A stretch of DNA of 64,000 bases from Taeniopygia guttata (Eukaryota > Chordata > Aves > Passeriformes > Estrildidae): NCBI RefSeq assembly GCF_048771995.1, contig NC_133034.1, positions 5,095,001-5,159,000 on the forward strand, in the 5' to 3' direction. The stretch's first letter is position 1. Each line of letters begins with the position of its first letter. The notes beneath the pieces were generated by a model. It worked only from the letters and a program-made list of their open reading frames with translations. It made no database searches and had not been told where the DNA came from. This document shows, in pieces, positions 1 to 12,800 of the stretch. A program made the translations under genes and the position numbers.

Positions 1-2214
1 AAGCAGCCCTTTCTGCACAGCATCTGGCCAAGCTCTGTCCTCCACCACCCACTCCATCTCCAGCCACAGATGCCCCTTTCTGCCTCCACCTTTATGGTGC
101 CCAGCCCCTTGATGGCCACCAAAACTCAGCCAGGACCTGCCCCACCCATCCCAGGGGGTGGTTGTGGTGAGGCTGTGGAGGGGATGCTGCAGGTCCCGGG
201 GGTATCCTGGACTGTCATCCCAGCTTCAGCTGGAGATGTTCCCCAGTGAAGAACCACCTCCAGGAGGGAGAGGTGGAGGCAGAGATCCTTCTGCTGACCC
301 CAAGCCTGTCTCTACCTGGCATCACAGTTTCAGGGCTGCCCCAAATCCACAGGGAATCACCCCCTGGTTCCTCCTGGCCGCTGCTCACAGCCCCACAGTG
401 GAGCCCACTACCTCCCACAAAAGGCAGCCCTAGAAAGCACTGGGAAAGAGCACGAAACCCTTCCCACCCCCCACCCCAGTCAGTGCTTGGGGGACGGGAC
501 ATGTGGAAGGGGCCTGGGGAGCTGTTAATGATCCAGAGCGAATTCAGCACGGATGCTTTCAGGCAGAGGGGACTGCAGGTCAGCACATGGTTTGGATTTG
601 GCTCTCTCCTCCCTTCCAGCTAATTGGGCCAAGCCCAGAGAGCGTTCCCTGTAGATGCCAAACATGTGTGTGGCACAAGCATCACCTCCTGTGGAGGAGA
701 ATTAGTCCTGGAAGCTCCCACTCCAGGGTGGGAGAGGCAGCTAGGTCGACCAGGGAGGTGTGTGGGTGTTTGAGGGGAGCTGAGGTTTAAGGAAAGGGTT
801 TGAACTCGTTATCTGGCCCAGGCTCAAAGAATGCAGCAACACAGATCACGTGCATGGATGTGGGTGGTGGGAAGGGGCTGGAGGGTAGCCAGGAGGATGG
901 AGGTTACTGCAACACCCAGCTCCCGCTCCCCCAAACCCCCAGCAACACCTGCCTCCACCCCACAGGGCCAGGAACAGGGGGGAATCTCTTCCCCTCTCTC
1001 ATCCTGTCACCTCCTCCTGACACCCTGGACCCTTCTGAACCCCACGGCCCAGGCATCTGGTGGCCATGTGTCATCTGAGCTGTGGTGGCAGGGACATTGC
1101 TGGGTTGCGGTTGTGTCCCCTCCCTGCTACTAGGGGAGTCCCAAACGAGCAGAAGGACGTGGGCCTGGGGGGTTGCAGGTGCTGCTCCCCTGGGAAGCTC
1201 CGGGCTGTTCCCCGGGGGAGCACAGTGCCGCTGGGACACAGAAAAGGAGCTGTGGCTCTGCCAGCACTGCTGACACCAGCACGAATGGGGATGTGCAACC
1301 CTTGAGATGGACACAAATCCTATTCCCTGGGGGAAGCTCTGGCCCAAGGCTCTTTCCCCACCACTGCAGAGGCAGGTTTTGAAATGCTGAGGGTTCTTCT
1401 GGCTCTGGAGGGATGGGGATGCTATCAGGGAGTGGCCCAGCAACCCAGTAGCACCAGGGGTTACCCTGTCAGCTCAGCTGCCACCCTGTCACTCCCCACA
1501 CCGGTCCCTGGCCTCACCACACATCTCGGGGGAGGACAGGGACACAGCACTTCACCCAAGCATATCTCCAGCTCCTGGGGCAGTCCCAGTGCAGGAACAG
1601 TGCCAAAACCAGGACATGAAGCAGAAACCAGAGCCTGGTGAAGTCCTACCCTTGGCTGAGGCTCCTGCAGCAGGCAGCTGGGTTAATGGAAGTGAAAGCC
1701 AACCCACCACCAGTTTTAATGAAGATTTCAAGCCTTTTGTGAAGCCACATTGGCAAGTGTGGCATCACACAGGGCTGGGGCTAGCCACGGGCACCTCCAG
1801 CATTGCAGCAGAGCATCGGGAAGCAACACTGGGTTTCCCAATCCAGCTGAAATCTCCTCCAGGATGTTCTGCTGCTTTGATTATTTGACAGACCATGTTT
1901 TTTAAATTATTCTTGTATAAATATTTACGCATTTTTACAAGAACCATGCTTTGAGCAACAGGCCACGGCAGATGAAGGGCCAGAGGGGAGGGGGCTGGGC
2001 GCTGGGCTGCTCCATCCCTTTCTGCAGGTCAGCTGGGGGGTGAGCAGAGCGGCAGGGATGCAGGGCAGCGCTCCTGCCCGGGCCCGGGCAGCGCTGGGTG
2101 CTGACAGCACACACCCCACCGCCCCCCGATCTGCCCTTCCCCTCTCTCCCCGGCAATCCCCTCCCCAGGGAACGGAACCCAGCCAAACACGGACCGGCCC
2201 GAGCCAAACCGCCC
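1..2214. other. Noncoding flank, no gene recognised
   Basis: I found no exon with a recognisable protein product and no splice-consistent open frame on either strand. The open frames here are short, overlap each other and resemble no family I know. Around 1890-1950 the sequence turns AT-rich, with TATAAATATTTA-like runs, which could be the tail of a transcript or simply AT-rich spacer. In human the neighbour on this side of MAB21L4 is SNED1, but no SNED1 exon (signal peptide, NIDO domain) could be read here. Confidence 0.5.
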
Positions 2215-2943
2215 GCACGGGAATGCACGGGAATACCGGGAGTACACGGGAATACCGGGAATGCACGGGAGTACACGGGAATATATGGGAGTACACGGGA
2301 ATATATGGGAGTACACGGGAGTACACGGGAATACACGGGAATACATGGCAATACACGGGAATACACGGAAATACACAGGAATACAGGGAATGCACGGCAA
2401 TACCGGGAGTACACGGGAGTACACGGGAATACACAGGAATACCAGGAGTACACGGGAATACCGGGAGTACATGGGAATACCGGGAATGCACAGGAATACC
2501 GGGAATACACAGGAATACACGGGAATACAGGGGAATAAATGGGAATGCACGGGAATACATGGGAATACACAGCAATACATGGCAATACACGGGAACACAC
2601 AGGAATACGTGGGAATACACAGGAGTACACAGGAATACACGGGAATACACAAGAATACATGGGAATACATGGGAGTATACAGGAATACACGGGAGTACAC
2701 GGGAATACACAGGAAAACATGGGAATACACAGGAGTATACAGGAATACACAAGAATACACAGGAATACACAGGAGTATACAGGAATACACAAGAATACAC
2801 AGGAATACACGGGAGTATACAGGAATACACGGGAGTACATGGGAAAACACGGGAATACACGGGAATACACAGGAGTATACAGGAATACATGGCAATACAC
2901 GGGAATACACAGGAATACACGGGAATACACAGGAAAACACGGC
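2215..2943. repeat. 10-bp minisatellite, about 72 units
   Basis: This is a tandem array of a decamer, consensus GGGAATACAC, mixed with variants such as GGGAGTACAC, AGGAATACAC, GGGAATACAT and GGGAATACCG. The array is about 730 bp long. The unit contains no stop codon in any of the six frames, so long open frames cross it on both strands. Those frames are by-products of the repeat and translate to the same repeated peptide in every phase. Similar variants occur in local runs, for example AGGAGTATAC near 2700-2880, which suggests turnover by slippage or unequal exchange. Confidence 0.95.
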
Positions 2944-4504
2944 TGGCTGCTGCTGCTGGGAGCCCCACACTGCCCCACACTGTCCCTGAGCAGCTCCCAA
3001 AATCACTTCCCACAGACACCCTGAGCCAGAGAAACCCTGCTGGGCAGCAAGGGCTGTTGGCAGGGTGGAGATCACTTCTCCATTGCCCACTCCCACCTCA
3101 GCACTGCAACCCCAGCCCACCCCAGCCTCAGAGTAGAACAAGTAAATACCAAAAACCCATCAGGGTGAGAGAAGGCTCTGGGGCCCCCATATCTGCCCCC
3201 AAAGCCCCCGGTCTGCAGGGATAGTGCCCTTAGCAAAGTCTGCTTCTGGGCTTCCTGGTGGGGACCCTCTCTGCCAGCCCTGTCCTGCTCCCCAGGATTG
3301 TTGCTGTGGATTTTGGGAAGGATAAGGGTGAGCTCCCCCCCTCCCCCATCCACAGATGGGATCCACAACCCAGCCTCGAGTTTTCCACCGAGCTCAGCAG
3401 AAATTCACCCAGAAGGTCAGTGACCAGAGAAAGGGATGATCCATCATTAAATAAATTGTTTTCATTTCCCAGGATAAAGGGGAGGAAAAGGGGAGGGGGG
3501 GAGGTGTTGTTGGATCAGGACTGGAAAATAAAAGAGCACAAGGCAGGAAAACCGCCCCCTGTACTCCCTGCAGAGAGCAGCCCCAGCTCCTTCCCTGTGC
3601 TCTCACAAGAGTTTTACAGCCAAAGCTCTTAATGTGATTATAATAATTATTTCTTTCCTAGCAATCCCCCCCACCCTGCGGTTGTTTTTTTTTTTTTATT
3701 TTTTTTTTTTTAATTTTAATAAACAGCCTATTTTGAAATGTCACTGGGGGAAGCCAAGACTCCAGCTGAGCCCTGGCCTGGAGGAAGGAGCAGGGGCAGG
3801 GGGAGCGTGCGAATGTGTGTGTGTGCATGCAGGCAAGCGTGTGCGTGCGGGAACGTGGGCACCCACGGGGACACCCCGCTGCTGCAGCGTGCAAGCACAG
3901 CCAGGGCTTGAAAACCTGCCTGTGCCCCAGGCAGGAACAGACAGGGCATTCTTCTCCCTCCCTCTCAGTCTGGGTGCCCCACTGAACCCCCCCATCTTGC
4001 ACCCCTCATCTCCCACCCCTCTGTGTGGTCCCCCCCCAAGCCCCAGGGCTGAGCTTTGAAATCTGTTGAAAAGAGACCCTTTTTGCCAAAATAAACAGCC
4101 TGTCATGTTAAATTACTCCCTCTTCCTCTCTACCTTCCCTGCCTTTGTCCCCCCTCCCTATCCCAGCCCTTTTGTTGGGGGTCATGCCACTCTGGGGGCT
4201 CGTGGGGTGCAGAAGTGCTGGTGCTGGTTCAGAGCATAACCTCCCTCCCTCATCCCAGTGCCCCTGTGCCTGCCAGCTCCTCAACCCACCAGCTCAGCAC
4301 CCCAAAATCTTTCTGCTGGGTGCTGATGGCATCTGGAAGGGTCTGGCGTGCAGCAGTCACAGTGCACAGCCCTGCAGCTGAGTGAGGGACACTGGGGGCT
4401 CATTGCAGCTCCCCGCCCACCTCTGCTGTGCCAGGTGCTCCCATGCCCCCAGGTTTTTTTCCCCTCTCTTGCTTGTACTTGCCCTTCAGCTTGGGGTTGT
4501 TTTC

Positions 4505-4725
4505 TTTCTCCTGTTTCTAACAGATCAAAAATTCTTGGAACTGTAAAGCAGCGAGATGGAAACAGTGATTAGCTCATTCAGGCCAAACTCTCTGCCAGTG
4601 CCAGGGCACTCGCCACCAGCCCACCACCAGTGACTTGCCCAGACACTCTGCACTCCAGCCTTGTCTTCCATAGCCTAACTGACCTTCCCACTAGGAAGTT
4701 TTTCCTGCTATTTTTGGGCCAGTGG
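4505..4725 (-). mobile_element. Probable degraded CR1 LINE fragment
   Basis: The stretch around 4690-4720 (cactaggaagtttttcctgc) resembles the 'aagaactttttcctaatgtccaacct' block of reverse-oriented avian CR1 3' regions. The same block is clear in the better-preserved copy at 45451-45930. The rest is too diverged to align by eye. It could be unrelated unique sequence. Confidence 0.35.
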
Positions 4726-5104
4726 AGCTGTGCTCAGCTTGGGCTGATTGTGGGGTTGAGTGTCCAGGTGCTGCCCCAAATGCCCAGCCATGCAGTGTCC
4801 CTGCCCCATGGCTCATCCCACGCAGCATGGCTCCAGCCAGGGCTCAGCCACTCACCTGTGTGGGTTGGAGCTTCTGTGCTCACCACCTGATGTACACCAT
4901 CCTGCTCAGAGCCCTGCTCGGCATCTGGCAGCACCTCCAGCTGCTCCCACCTCTTCTGGCTGGCCAGCTTTGTCACCAGATGTGCCACTGCCCAGCATCA
5001 CTCCTCCTTCTCACATGGTGCCTGCAGCAGGGTCACTCACTGTGCTGCCTGTGCCTGGCAGCAGCCAGGGAAATGCTCCTCCAGGGCCTGCCCCTGGCCC
5101 CTTG

Positions 5105-5285
5105 CCCATGGGAGAGAGGAGAGAATGAGGAGGGGAGAGGAAGTGATAGAGGAAAGGAGAATAAGAAAGGAGAAAAACAGGGTGAAGAACAGGAAGGAGG
5201 AAAAGAGGAAGAAAGGAGGAAGGGAAAGGCAGAAGGAGGAAAGGGGAAAAGAGGAAAAGGGGAAAAGGTGAAAAGGGGAGGTCCT
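5105..5285. repeat. Purine-rich low-complexity tract (GA/GGAAA)
   Basis: About 180 nt consist almost entirely of A and G on the plus strand, with irregular GGAAAAG and GAGGAAGAAAGG motifs. There is no fixed period, so this is low-complexity sequence and not a clean tandem repeat. The polylysine/glutamate-like frame across it is not evidence of a gene. Confidence 0.8.
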
Positions 5286-6479
5286 AGCCCACAGGAAGGC
5301 AGCATTTGCAGCACCAACCTCTTGATTGTGGCACCCAGAGGTGCAGAGATGAGCTGAGGGGATCACATCACACTGGCTCTTCCCTGCATCAGAGCTCTGG
5401 CAGCAGGATGTCAGGTCACACTGTGGGCTCAGCCAGCACTGTGACAAGAGGACAGGGTTACCCCACTAGCACCAAGTCATCTGGAGGGACAGGCATGTTT
5501 CCCTGCCCTGCCCAGCCTTACCTTCCTATAGAACCACTCCTGGCTCTCAATTCAGCTTCTGCACGATGCCCACAGCCTCCGCCAGGCACGGACAGAAGGA
5601 ATGTCCTGGCTGCTTGCTGAGGCAGGGACTCCATCTATGACAGAATGATGGACACACTGCAACCCTGCCAGCACTGAGCCATGCCCCACCACCTCCAGAA
5701 ACATGGTTGCCTGCATCTCTCTGCCCTCTTTTTCCCACACCAGGGCATGAAGCAGTAATCTGTCTTGTCTGGCTTGGGTTCAGCATTCTTCAGGATGAGG
5801 CCAAGACACTCTGATGTGGGTCTGCTGCTTTTGGTCCTTCTCTGGCACACCAGCCAGCTTGTCTTCCCCACATGATGGAGGAGGGCAAGACCTGCCCCAC
5901 TCCGGTTGAGACAGCCACTGGTGTGGGGGACTGAGCATCCCGTGCTCAGATGGGCTGAAACCTGAAGCACAGGGCTCAGGGAAGGAAATACAGAGCCCAC
6001 CACTCCTGTCAGGGTTTAAAATCTGGCTGAGACCCCCCAGCTCAGAGTACCTGCAGCTTCCTGGTAGTGAGAAGCCCAGTGCAGGCTTAATGACTGGGAC
6101 TGCAGCTGCTCAAGGATGCTCTGCAGGTGGAAGCTCTGACCCTTGGAAGGTAGAACTCCTTCAGTTGGCTGGCAGAAGGGTTAATGAACATGAGGGACAG
6201 ACTCCTACCTTCAGGGCAGCTCCTCAGCAACAGGGAACTGAAGGAGGCACTGGAAATAACCCCTGGGGAGATTGAGAAACCTCATCTGAGCTGTTTAAAA
6301 GGGTACGCATGAGCCGCAGGAGATGGGAGGAGCAGCCATAAGCCCTATGGCACTGTCCCTCTCTTCCTCACAAGTGGTCCCCACGCTCGTCTCGGGGCCC
6401 CCCGCTTCCCCATGGCCTTCCCTGCTCTGAGCAAGGTAGGATCAGTTGGCAGGAAAGCCTGGGACGGCTGAACACAGAG

Positions 6480-6920
6480 TGCCGCTGCGAGAGCCCAGCC
6501 CTGCAGGCATCATCCCTGAGCTGCGGCCCCAGGCCTGCGGAGCTCGCGGACCTCTGGAAGGTGACGGCACTCCAAAAAGATACCGTGCCGGGAAATCCGC
6601 ATTCCGGCATTTGTGGGAGATGGCGAGAAGCGAGGGCAGGTCTGAGGGTAGGAGCGCAGGCAGCTCGGGATGCACCGAGCCCCCGAGCGCGGAGCGGGGC
6701 CGGGGCACGGCAGCGCCAGCGGCGGGGCTGAGGCACCGCACGGACCGGCCCTGCCGCTCCCGGAGCCTCCCCACGGCGGCTTTGGGGGCCAAAGCCCCAC
6801 TTTGTGCGTCCTCCCGGGTCCATCCTCCCGCAGCCTGGCGGGGCCCGTGTGCGCAGCGAGGCGGGCGAGGCTCCAGAGAGGGGCGCCGGGGGCTGCCGCA
6901 CCTGCGAGAGCTGGAGCCGG
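6480..6920. promoter_or_regulatory. CpG island upstream of MAB21L4
   Basis: GC content and CpG density rise sharply compared with the flanks, with clusters such as CGCGGACC, CGAGCGCGGAGCGGGG and CAGCGCCAGCGGCGG. The MAB21L4 start codon lies about 500 bp downstream, so this is a plausible promoter or upstream noncoding exon for that gene. It could equally serve a divergent transcript running left. No TATA box or initiator was identified, and no noncoding exon was placed. Confidence 0.5.
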
Positions 6921-7420
6921 ATGGAGCCTGGGCTTTTGCACCGGGCCTGCAGGGCTGCTCTGGGCACCGGCAAGGCAGGCTCAGCATCCAGCAGCCCTTC
7001 CACTGCCTCGCCCCTGCAGGAGCCTGCCCAGGGCTGGGAGCAGCCGGGCGGGCAGGGCTGGACTAGGCTGGGGTGAGAGGACAGTGGGTCCTTCACCTGG
7101 CACCGGCTGGGAGAGGTGCTGCTGGCACCTACGCCCTATGCCAAGGGCGGTGTGGGAGAGCACAGCGTTCCCCTGGCATGACCCGGCAGCTGAGCACTCG
7201 CTGTCACCCTTCTGGAGTGGCAGAAGAGGGGCCACGGTGTGACTCAAGCCCCCGCCCTGGGTTTGCCCTGTACCTCTCCCTGGGAGTCACCCAGCACTTG
7301 GTGCTTGTCACCGCCCGGCTCTGCTTCCCTCCGCCCGCCCCACGCCGGGCCAGCCCTGCCCTCCCTGCCCACGCACCTCTCCTGCTGCTCGGAGCAGCGT
7401 AAGGCAGTAGCAGAGCTGCC

Positions 7421-10400
7421 ATGGAAGCCAACACTTCCCTCTGGCACAGCTACCTCGGGGTGATCGTGTCCCGCGAGAGGCAGCGGGTGGAGCAGTTCCA
7501 GCGGGCCGAGGACATCCTGCTCACCCTGCTGGAGAGCGTCCATGCCAGGGATCCCCGATTCCTCGTGGACTACGCCAGGAACCTGGAAGCCTTCGAGTTT
7601 GCTCTCGGTGCCTCTGAGGACGCTGTCACTCTCGAGGTGCCCCTGCGCATTGACGGCGACACCCTGCGTGTGCTGGCATGCCGGAGCAGGGACACCCCGG
7701 GCGGGCATCCTGCAGAGCTGAACCCCTGCTGGCTGGAAGTGTGCTCTCCAGGGACTGATTTGGAGGACTGGACTGGTGGTGTGGATGTGATGGAGCACGG
7801 AGGTGGTGCCAGGTGCCTGCTTCCAGGCAAAATCCTCCAGCACCTGAAAGAGCTCCTTGTTTCAGCCATCGTGCGCTGCCAACGCCTCTTCCTGCTTCAG
7901 CCAGGTGCGTACACTGGCAGGGTGCTTCCCCGCCAGGAGCTGCCTCCAGTGCCTGCCCAGCTTCCCAGCTTGGCAGTCATCCCTATGCAAACGTGCTGGG
8001 ACGTAGGTTCCTGGGGATGTGGCCCACCCAAAAGCTGCAGGGGCAGGTTAGCAAGCACCTTGCTGTGTGCTGGGGATGGGTTTTGCCCCCAGCTAAGGAA
8101 AGGGGAGATGCAAACTGATCCCTGCCATCCCAGGGCATCAGAGTCATCCTCAGGCATCTTCATCTGGGACTGATGGCACCCTTCTTGGTAGGTGCAGGGT
8201 CCAACCAGCCCTGCTGTTAGTCCCCAGGTAGGGTTTGCTCAAGGACTTGGTGTGCTTGGTTTACCCTCACCACATTCTCCCCTCCACCTCTTGCCTCCAA
8301 GTGCCCCCTGCTCCCTGGAGGAGGCTGTTTGGAGGGTGAGCTGGGAGCGCATCAGAGCTGGACCAGAACCTTGGGGCACCTGACCCTGTGAACACATGGG
8401 CCTTGGTGGGAGGGGACCCTGGGAGATGCCCATAGCTGTTCCATAAGCTTCTTCATGCATTTTCATCTCCCAAAGTGCTTCTTGAAGGAAAGTTCAGCCA
8501 GGGTGAAAGGGTAATGTGAGAGTACCAGTGGGTCTGAAAGTCTCTTAACCCGGTCCCAGCAAGTCCACCATCCCCTCCTTCCTCTGTGGCCAAGCCAGTG
8601 ACCTTCATCTTCCTCCACCCCCAGAAAGCAACGAACCTTTCCTGATCCATTTTTCTTGGAGTGCATTGCTTTTCTTGGCACTGTTCAGCCACCCAGAAGC
8701 ACAGCTCAGTTTGATTGCTTGAGACTTCCTGCTGTTCCTGACCTTGACCCCTGCGATGCTTCTTCCTGTAAAACCACCCCAGCATGGCCGGGAGAGGGAT
8801 TTTACCCGGGGAACTGCACCCAGACTGCAGCACTGGAAAGGGATGAGTCGAGTGGGGTGGGACACGGCCACGGCTGCTGCAGCACAGACCTGGTTCAGCC
8901 TGCGGGACCGGCTGTGCTAACCTGCTCACTGCTGCCAAACCCTCTGCGTCTAGGTGACATCAGTGCTGAAAATCTGCGGGAAGATGCCATGGAGCTCTCC
9001 CTGCTGATCCGTGGCAGCTGGAAGACCATTCGCTTCGACATTGTTCCTGTGGTGAGGAGGCAGCAGGAGCCGCTGCAGCTCCAGAGGCTGCGGAGCGACA
9101 GGGGCTTCCCTGAAGGCAGCCTCAGGAGGGCCATGGAAGAGGCTCACTTTGTCCCTGCCTCTCCCCACTGCTGGAGGTGAGAGGATCAGCTGTGGGGTGA
9201 TCCTGCGCCAGGGATGCCCCCCTGGCTGGCAGCGCTGCTGGGTGTAGGCAAAAAGAGACTGGGACAGTGCGGGGACAAGTCAGCAGGGGTTGAAGTCACC
9301 TCCTTATGATGGTCAAACCCTCTTCCCTGTGTTGGGGAGTTTCAGACAACTTTCGGACAGCTCAGGGAAAGAGGGGGAGTGTAACTGAAGGAGGCCCCTG
9401 AAATTATTCACTGGAGATGCACCCCAACTGTGCAGAGGGTGGCAGCTCTCAGATCCCTGCTTGGGCTTCAGAGCTGTCAGATCCCTGCTTGGCCCAGGCA
9501 CCTGGCAGCAGAAGGGTGATGAACTGCCTCCCAAGGTGGGCTGCAGGACAAAACAGGCCTGCACTGACATACCTTGCCTGCCAGCACAATGACCCAGCCT
9601 CATGGCGGGGCTGAGCAGCCAGCTGAACCAGTCTGTATCTATTTTGGGAACAAGGTGGTCCAGCTGGATGTCCAGCCTCTCACTGGGGACCAACCCAGCC
9701 TCCTCTCCCCACTGCACATAGGGGAAAAAAACCCCACTTTGCCCCACTCTTGATCCTCCTGGGAAGGCAGGAGCTGCTCAGCAGTGTTCCCATCTCGCTC
9801 CACACCTCTGGAGTTCTGCTCTGCCAGAGGCAAGCACGGGGGGGGATCTTGCAGATCCAAGATGCTGCATTGGCTGGGACCACACGCGTGTCATGTCACT
9901 GCAGGCATACTCTCCCCATCCTGGGAGGATGCAGGGCTTCATCTCCCCTCCCACCAGACCCCACTCTCTTCCTCCAGCTCCTCCACTCACCTTCCCATCC
10001 TGAAGCTGCTCCGAGGAGTGGACACCCTGCAGGGGCCCCGTCTGGACAGCCTTCGCCTGCTCGACCAGCTCCGTGACCAGGACTGGGGAGGGCACGGGGG
10101 GAGAGGTGCCCTCACGTTCAACCACCTGAAGGTAGGTTGGTTCTGCTGGTTGGGACCGTGGCTCTCTGGGCAAGCAGAGCCAAGGCTGCTCCCCTGCACA
10201 AGAACCCAGACAAGGATCTGCAGGGCTTTGGGGTGTAGCAGCCCATGGCTGTGTCTGGGAAGGATGTGTGCTGCTGCCAGCCATGGATAGAGGGCTTTGA
10301 TCCTCTTCCTTGGATTGAACCAGCAACCTCCAGCTGGAGACACTTAGTGCATTCAGAGCTGGGGCTCTGCGCTGGTGTGCAGGGCATCATCCCCTGGCCC

Positions 10401-11575
10401 AGGCTGCCTGTCTCGGCGGGATGGCATCCCTGTGCCACACTGCAAGGCTGCCCCATGCCCTGGTGTGCTGGGATGGGCCTGTACAGGGCTGCGGGTGGCA
10501 TTTCTGCTGAGAAAAAAACCTCCTCTCCCCACCCAACCTCTTTTCAACACCCTGGAGCCGTGCCAACTGGCCATGCTGGGGACAGCACTTGGTGGCACAA
10601 TCTAGGTGTGGTCTGCCTTTTGATGGCTCTCCAAGCCAAGGGTCAAGAAGGATGCAAGGGTGTTTTCTGCTTACAGAACGGCTCCAGCTCCAAGTAACCC
10701 AAATCCTGTGTACTTTGCTTTGCGTCGCATTCTTTGATGTTTTGGGGGTGGTGGTTGTAGGTTTTTTTAAGAAAAAAGGGCACATGTGTGTATCTGGCCT
10801 TCACAAAAGAATCATCTTCTCCAGCCTCCATGGATTCAGCCCCACAAGTGGTTGCATGGTGACCTGCAGGGTGTGAAGGGACAGCCTTCCTGGGATCAGG
10901 CCTTGTGCTCTTCTCTCCCTCCTCACAGATGGTGTTGCTGTGGAGCACAGAGCTCTTCCCCTCCCCGGAGGACTGGCAGGACCTGGAAGGCTCTGTCTAC
11001 AGGCTTTTGGTGATCCTTCTCCGCTGCCTGGCCACCCAGCACCTGCCCCACTTCCTGAACCCAGAGGAAAACCTCTTCCAAGGAGCTGCCCCAGACCTTG
11101 CCTCCCTCTACCATAAAGTGGAGAGCTTTGCCTGGGACCCCCAACGCTTCCTTCGCTTCCACTTTGGCCTCCATGGGTTCAGTGGCAGCTGCCAGGCGGA
11201 CACAGAAACCCGAGCCCTCCTGCAGCTCCCCACCGAGGATGGGTCCTGCTGGGACACAGCCTACTTTGACATCCTGCTCAGCCAGGTAACCCCGGCCCTT
11301 CAGCAGAACTCGTGAAGCAGCACTAGAGATCCCTAGCACCTGGCTAGGAATCTTGGGATGAGCTGCAGTTGGCTCCACCAAGCCCTCTGGCATGCTGAGG
11401 AGGCTGTGGGAGGCTGGCAGTGCTGGGCAAGGAGCTCCAGCAGAGTGGGGAGCCCTCTCCCCTCACTGCCCACCCCTTTTAGTTTCAGGTGTACCGGATC
11501 CAGGACAGTGCACGTTGCTCAGCAGCATCCCAGCTCCTCTCCAGGATCCGTCAAGAAATCCCTCAGCAGAGCTGA
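7421..11575 (+). CDS. MAB21L4: MAB21L4, Mab-21-like protein 4 (C2orf54 ortholog), 436 aa
   Basis: There are five coding exons: 7421-7904, 8954-9176, 9978-10131, 10929-11285 and 11483-11575. All have GT/AG borders and matching phases, and together they give 437 codons including the stop. The human protein is of similar length (about 447). Recognisable blocks are FQRAEDILLTLLE and DPRFLVDYARNLEAF near the start, TIRFDIVPVVRR and FPEGSLRRA in exon 2, RLDSLRLLDQL in exon 3, and EDWQDLEGSVYRLLVILLRC with HFLNPEENL in exon 4. Mab-21 proteins share the cGAS/nucleotidyltransferase-like fold, but catalytic activity is not established for this member, and I do not see a clear catalytic triad. In mammals the gene is linked to epithelial differentiation. 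The start is the first ATG of the conserved N-terminus, with context TGCCATGG. The gene converges with AGXT, as in human. Confidence 0.93.
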
Positions 11576-12320
11576 GTGGGACCCTGCTGCTGCCCCATTG
11601 GGGTGTCTCAAAACTCTGGGGGGTGCAAGGAGAGCTACAGGGCCAGGGAGCAGCGTCCTGCTGTGTAATTTTATTGAGGAAAGGTGGTATGGGGGAGAGA
11701 GCACATCTGCTGCATGTGGTGGGGCACCCACAGACCCTTGGCTGCCCTGGTGGACCTGGGCACTGGGTGCTCCATGGTACAGAATCTGGAGGGGGATGGC
11801 TGGCATTCTGCTCCAGAGGGTGGGAAAGGCTGAGGTTGTTGGTGATGGGAGGGGAAGTGACCTATGGTCAGACCCTGCATCCAACCCTCTGTCAGCTTGC
11901 TGAGGGTCACCATGCCCTTGGGCCAGGGGGAGGGGAAGAACTGAGGGGCCAGGCCAGTGTGGGGGGTGGTGGGAGAGCTGGTTTTGAACCACATCTCGTA
12001 TCTGCTGAGCACAGCCCTCTCCTCCACATGCCCTGCTATCCCAGTTCCTTTCCACTGTGCCTTGGCTTGCTGGATGTTGCCGTGGTGGCTCCTGCCAGCA
12101 TCTGTGGGTATTGGTGATTCCGAGATTGTAGAAAGTCTCTGTCTTTCTGCCCCATTGCCAAAGAAGAAGCCATAATTCATCTGTGCTGGTTTCAAGGTTG
12201 TTTATTCTGTTTATCTCTAACATGTTCTGCTGCCCTGCCGCAGCTCTGTCCTGCAGGGCAGCGTGTGGGGCTCTGCCCTCATTGGGATGGTACAAACATT
12301 AAATACCAGAAACTACCTGT
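11576..12320 (+). other. MAB21L4 3' UTR / convergent gap to AGXT
   Basis: Noncoding sequence follows the MAB21L4 stop. There is no strong AATAAA on the plus strand. ATTAAA at 12298-12303 is the best poly(A) signal I can see. On the minus strand AATAAA (plus TTTATT at 12201-12206) would end AGXT. If both are used, the two transcripts overlap by about 100-150 nt at their 3' ends. Confidence 0.4.
12201..12206 (-). promoter_or_regulatory. Candidate AGXT polyadenylation signal
   Basis: The minus strand reads AATAAA, 595 nt beyond the AGXT stop codon. It is the first canonical hexamer downstream on that strand. This implies an AGXT 3' UTR of about 0.6 kb. It was chosen by position and sequence only. 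Confidence 0.5.
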
Positions 12321-12800
12321 GCTGGATTTACAATAACGTGCCAATATCTGTCACCTACGTTGAACAGTGTGTCCCCCGCTTAAACCAACAGAAAAATGCC
12401 AACACTACAGTGAAACATGGAGGGCATGAAGAAGGAGGAAAAGGACAAGACACACCCAATTTCCTCCATCTTGTCCCCTCTGAACCCCTAATCTAGAAAC
12501 CTAAAATTTTACTTTTGCACCCGTGCCACACTTAATTATTACTTATATCAAACACTCAGAGCTTGTAATTCATCCTGTAGGATTGAAAACTCTTTTCCAT
12601 GGACAGAGATCACAGACAGTGTCTCTGGGGGCTCTGTCCAGGGGGGTTCCTGACCCCTGCCGGGGTCCCAGACCTGCCAGGGCAGCCAGAGGGAAGCCCT
12701 GGATTCCCACACCCAGGGAGGCAGTGGAGTCCCTCTGCTGCCAGCTGTCTGCAGCCAGGCATGGGAGGCAGTGCCAGGCCACCTCCCCCTCCAGGGGTGC

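Larger units (their letters stand above)
2944..6479. other. Noncoding interval with low-complexity tracts
   Basis: No gene was recognised. The interval holds two near-pure T runs at about 3687-3714, a short GT-rich stretch near 3815-3850 and AATAAA hexamers near 3718 and 4090 with no gene upstream of them. It also holds a probable degraded CR1 piece and a purine-rich tract, both listed separately. I saw no tRNA-like or other structural RNA. Confidence 0.5.

Noticed and set aside
1925-3224. Long open frames (240-390 codons) on both strands over 2215-2943
   Set aside because: They exist only because the 10-bp repeat has no stop codon in any frame. The peptides are the same decapeptide-type repeat in every phase.
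6368-7242. Overlapping open frames of 180-240 codons on both strands at 6.4-7.2 kb
   Set aside because: Checked for a SNED1 first exon on the minus strand because of synteny. No signal peptide or NIDO-like sequence was seen. The frames are best explained by the CpG island.
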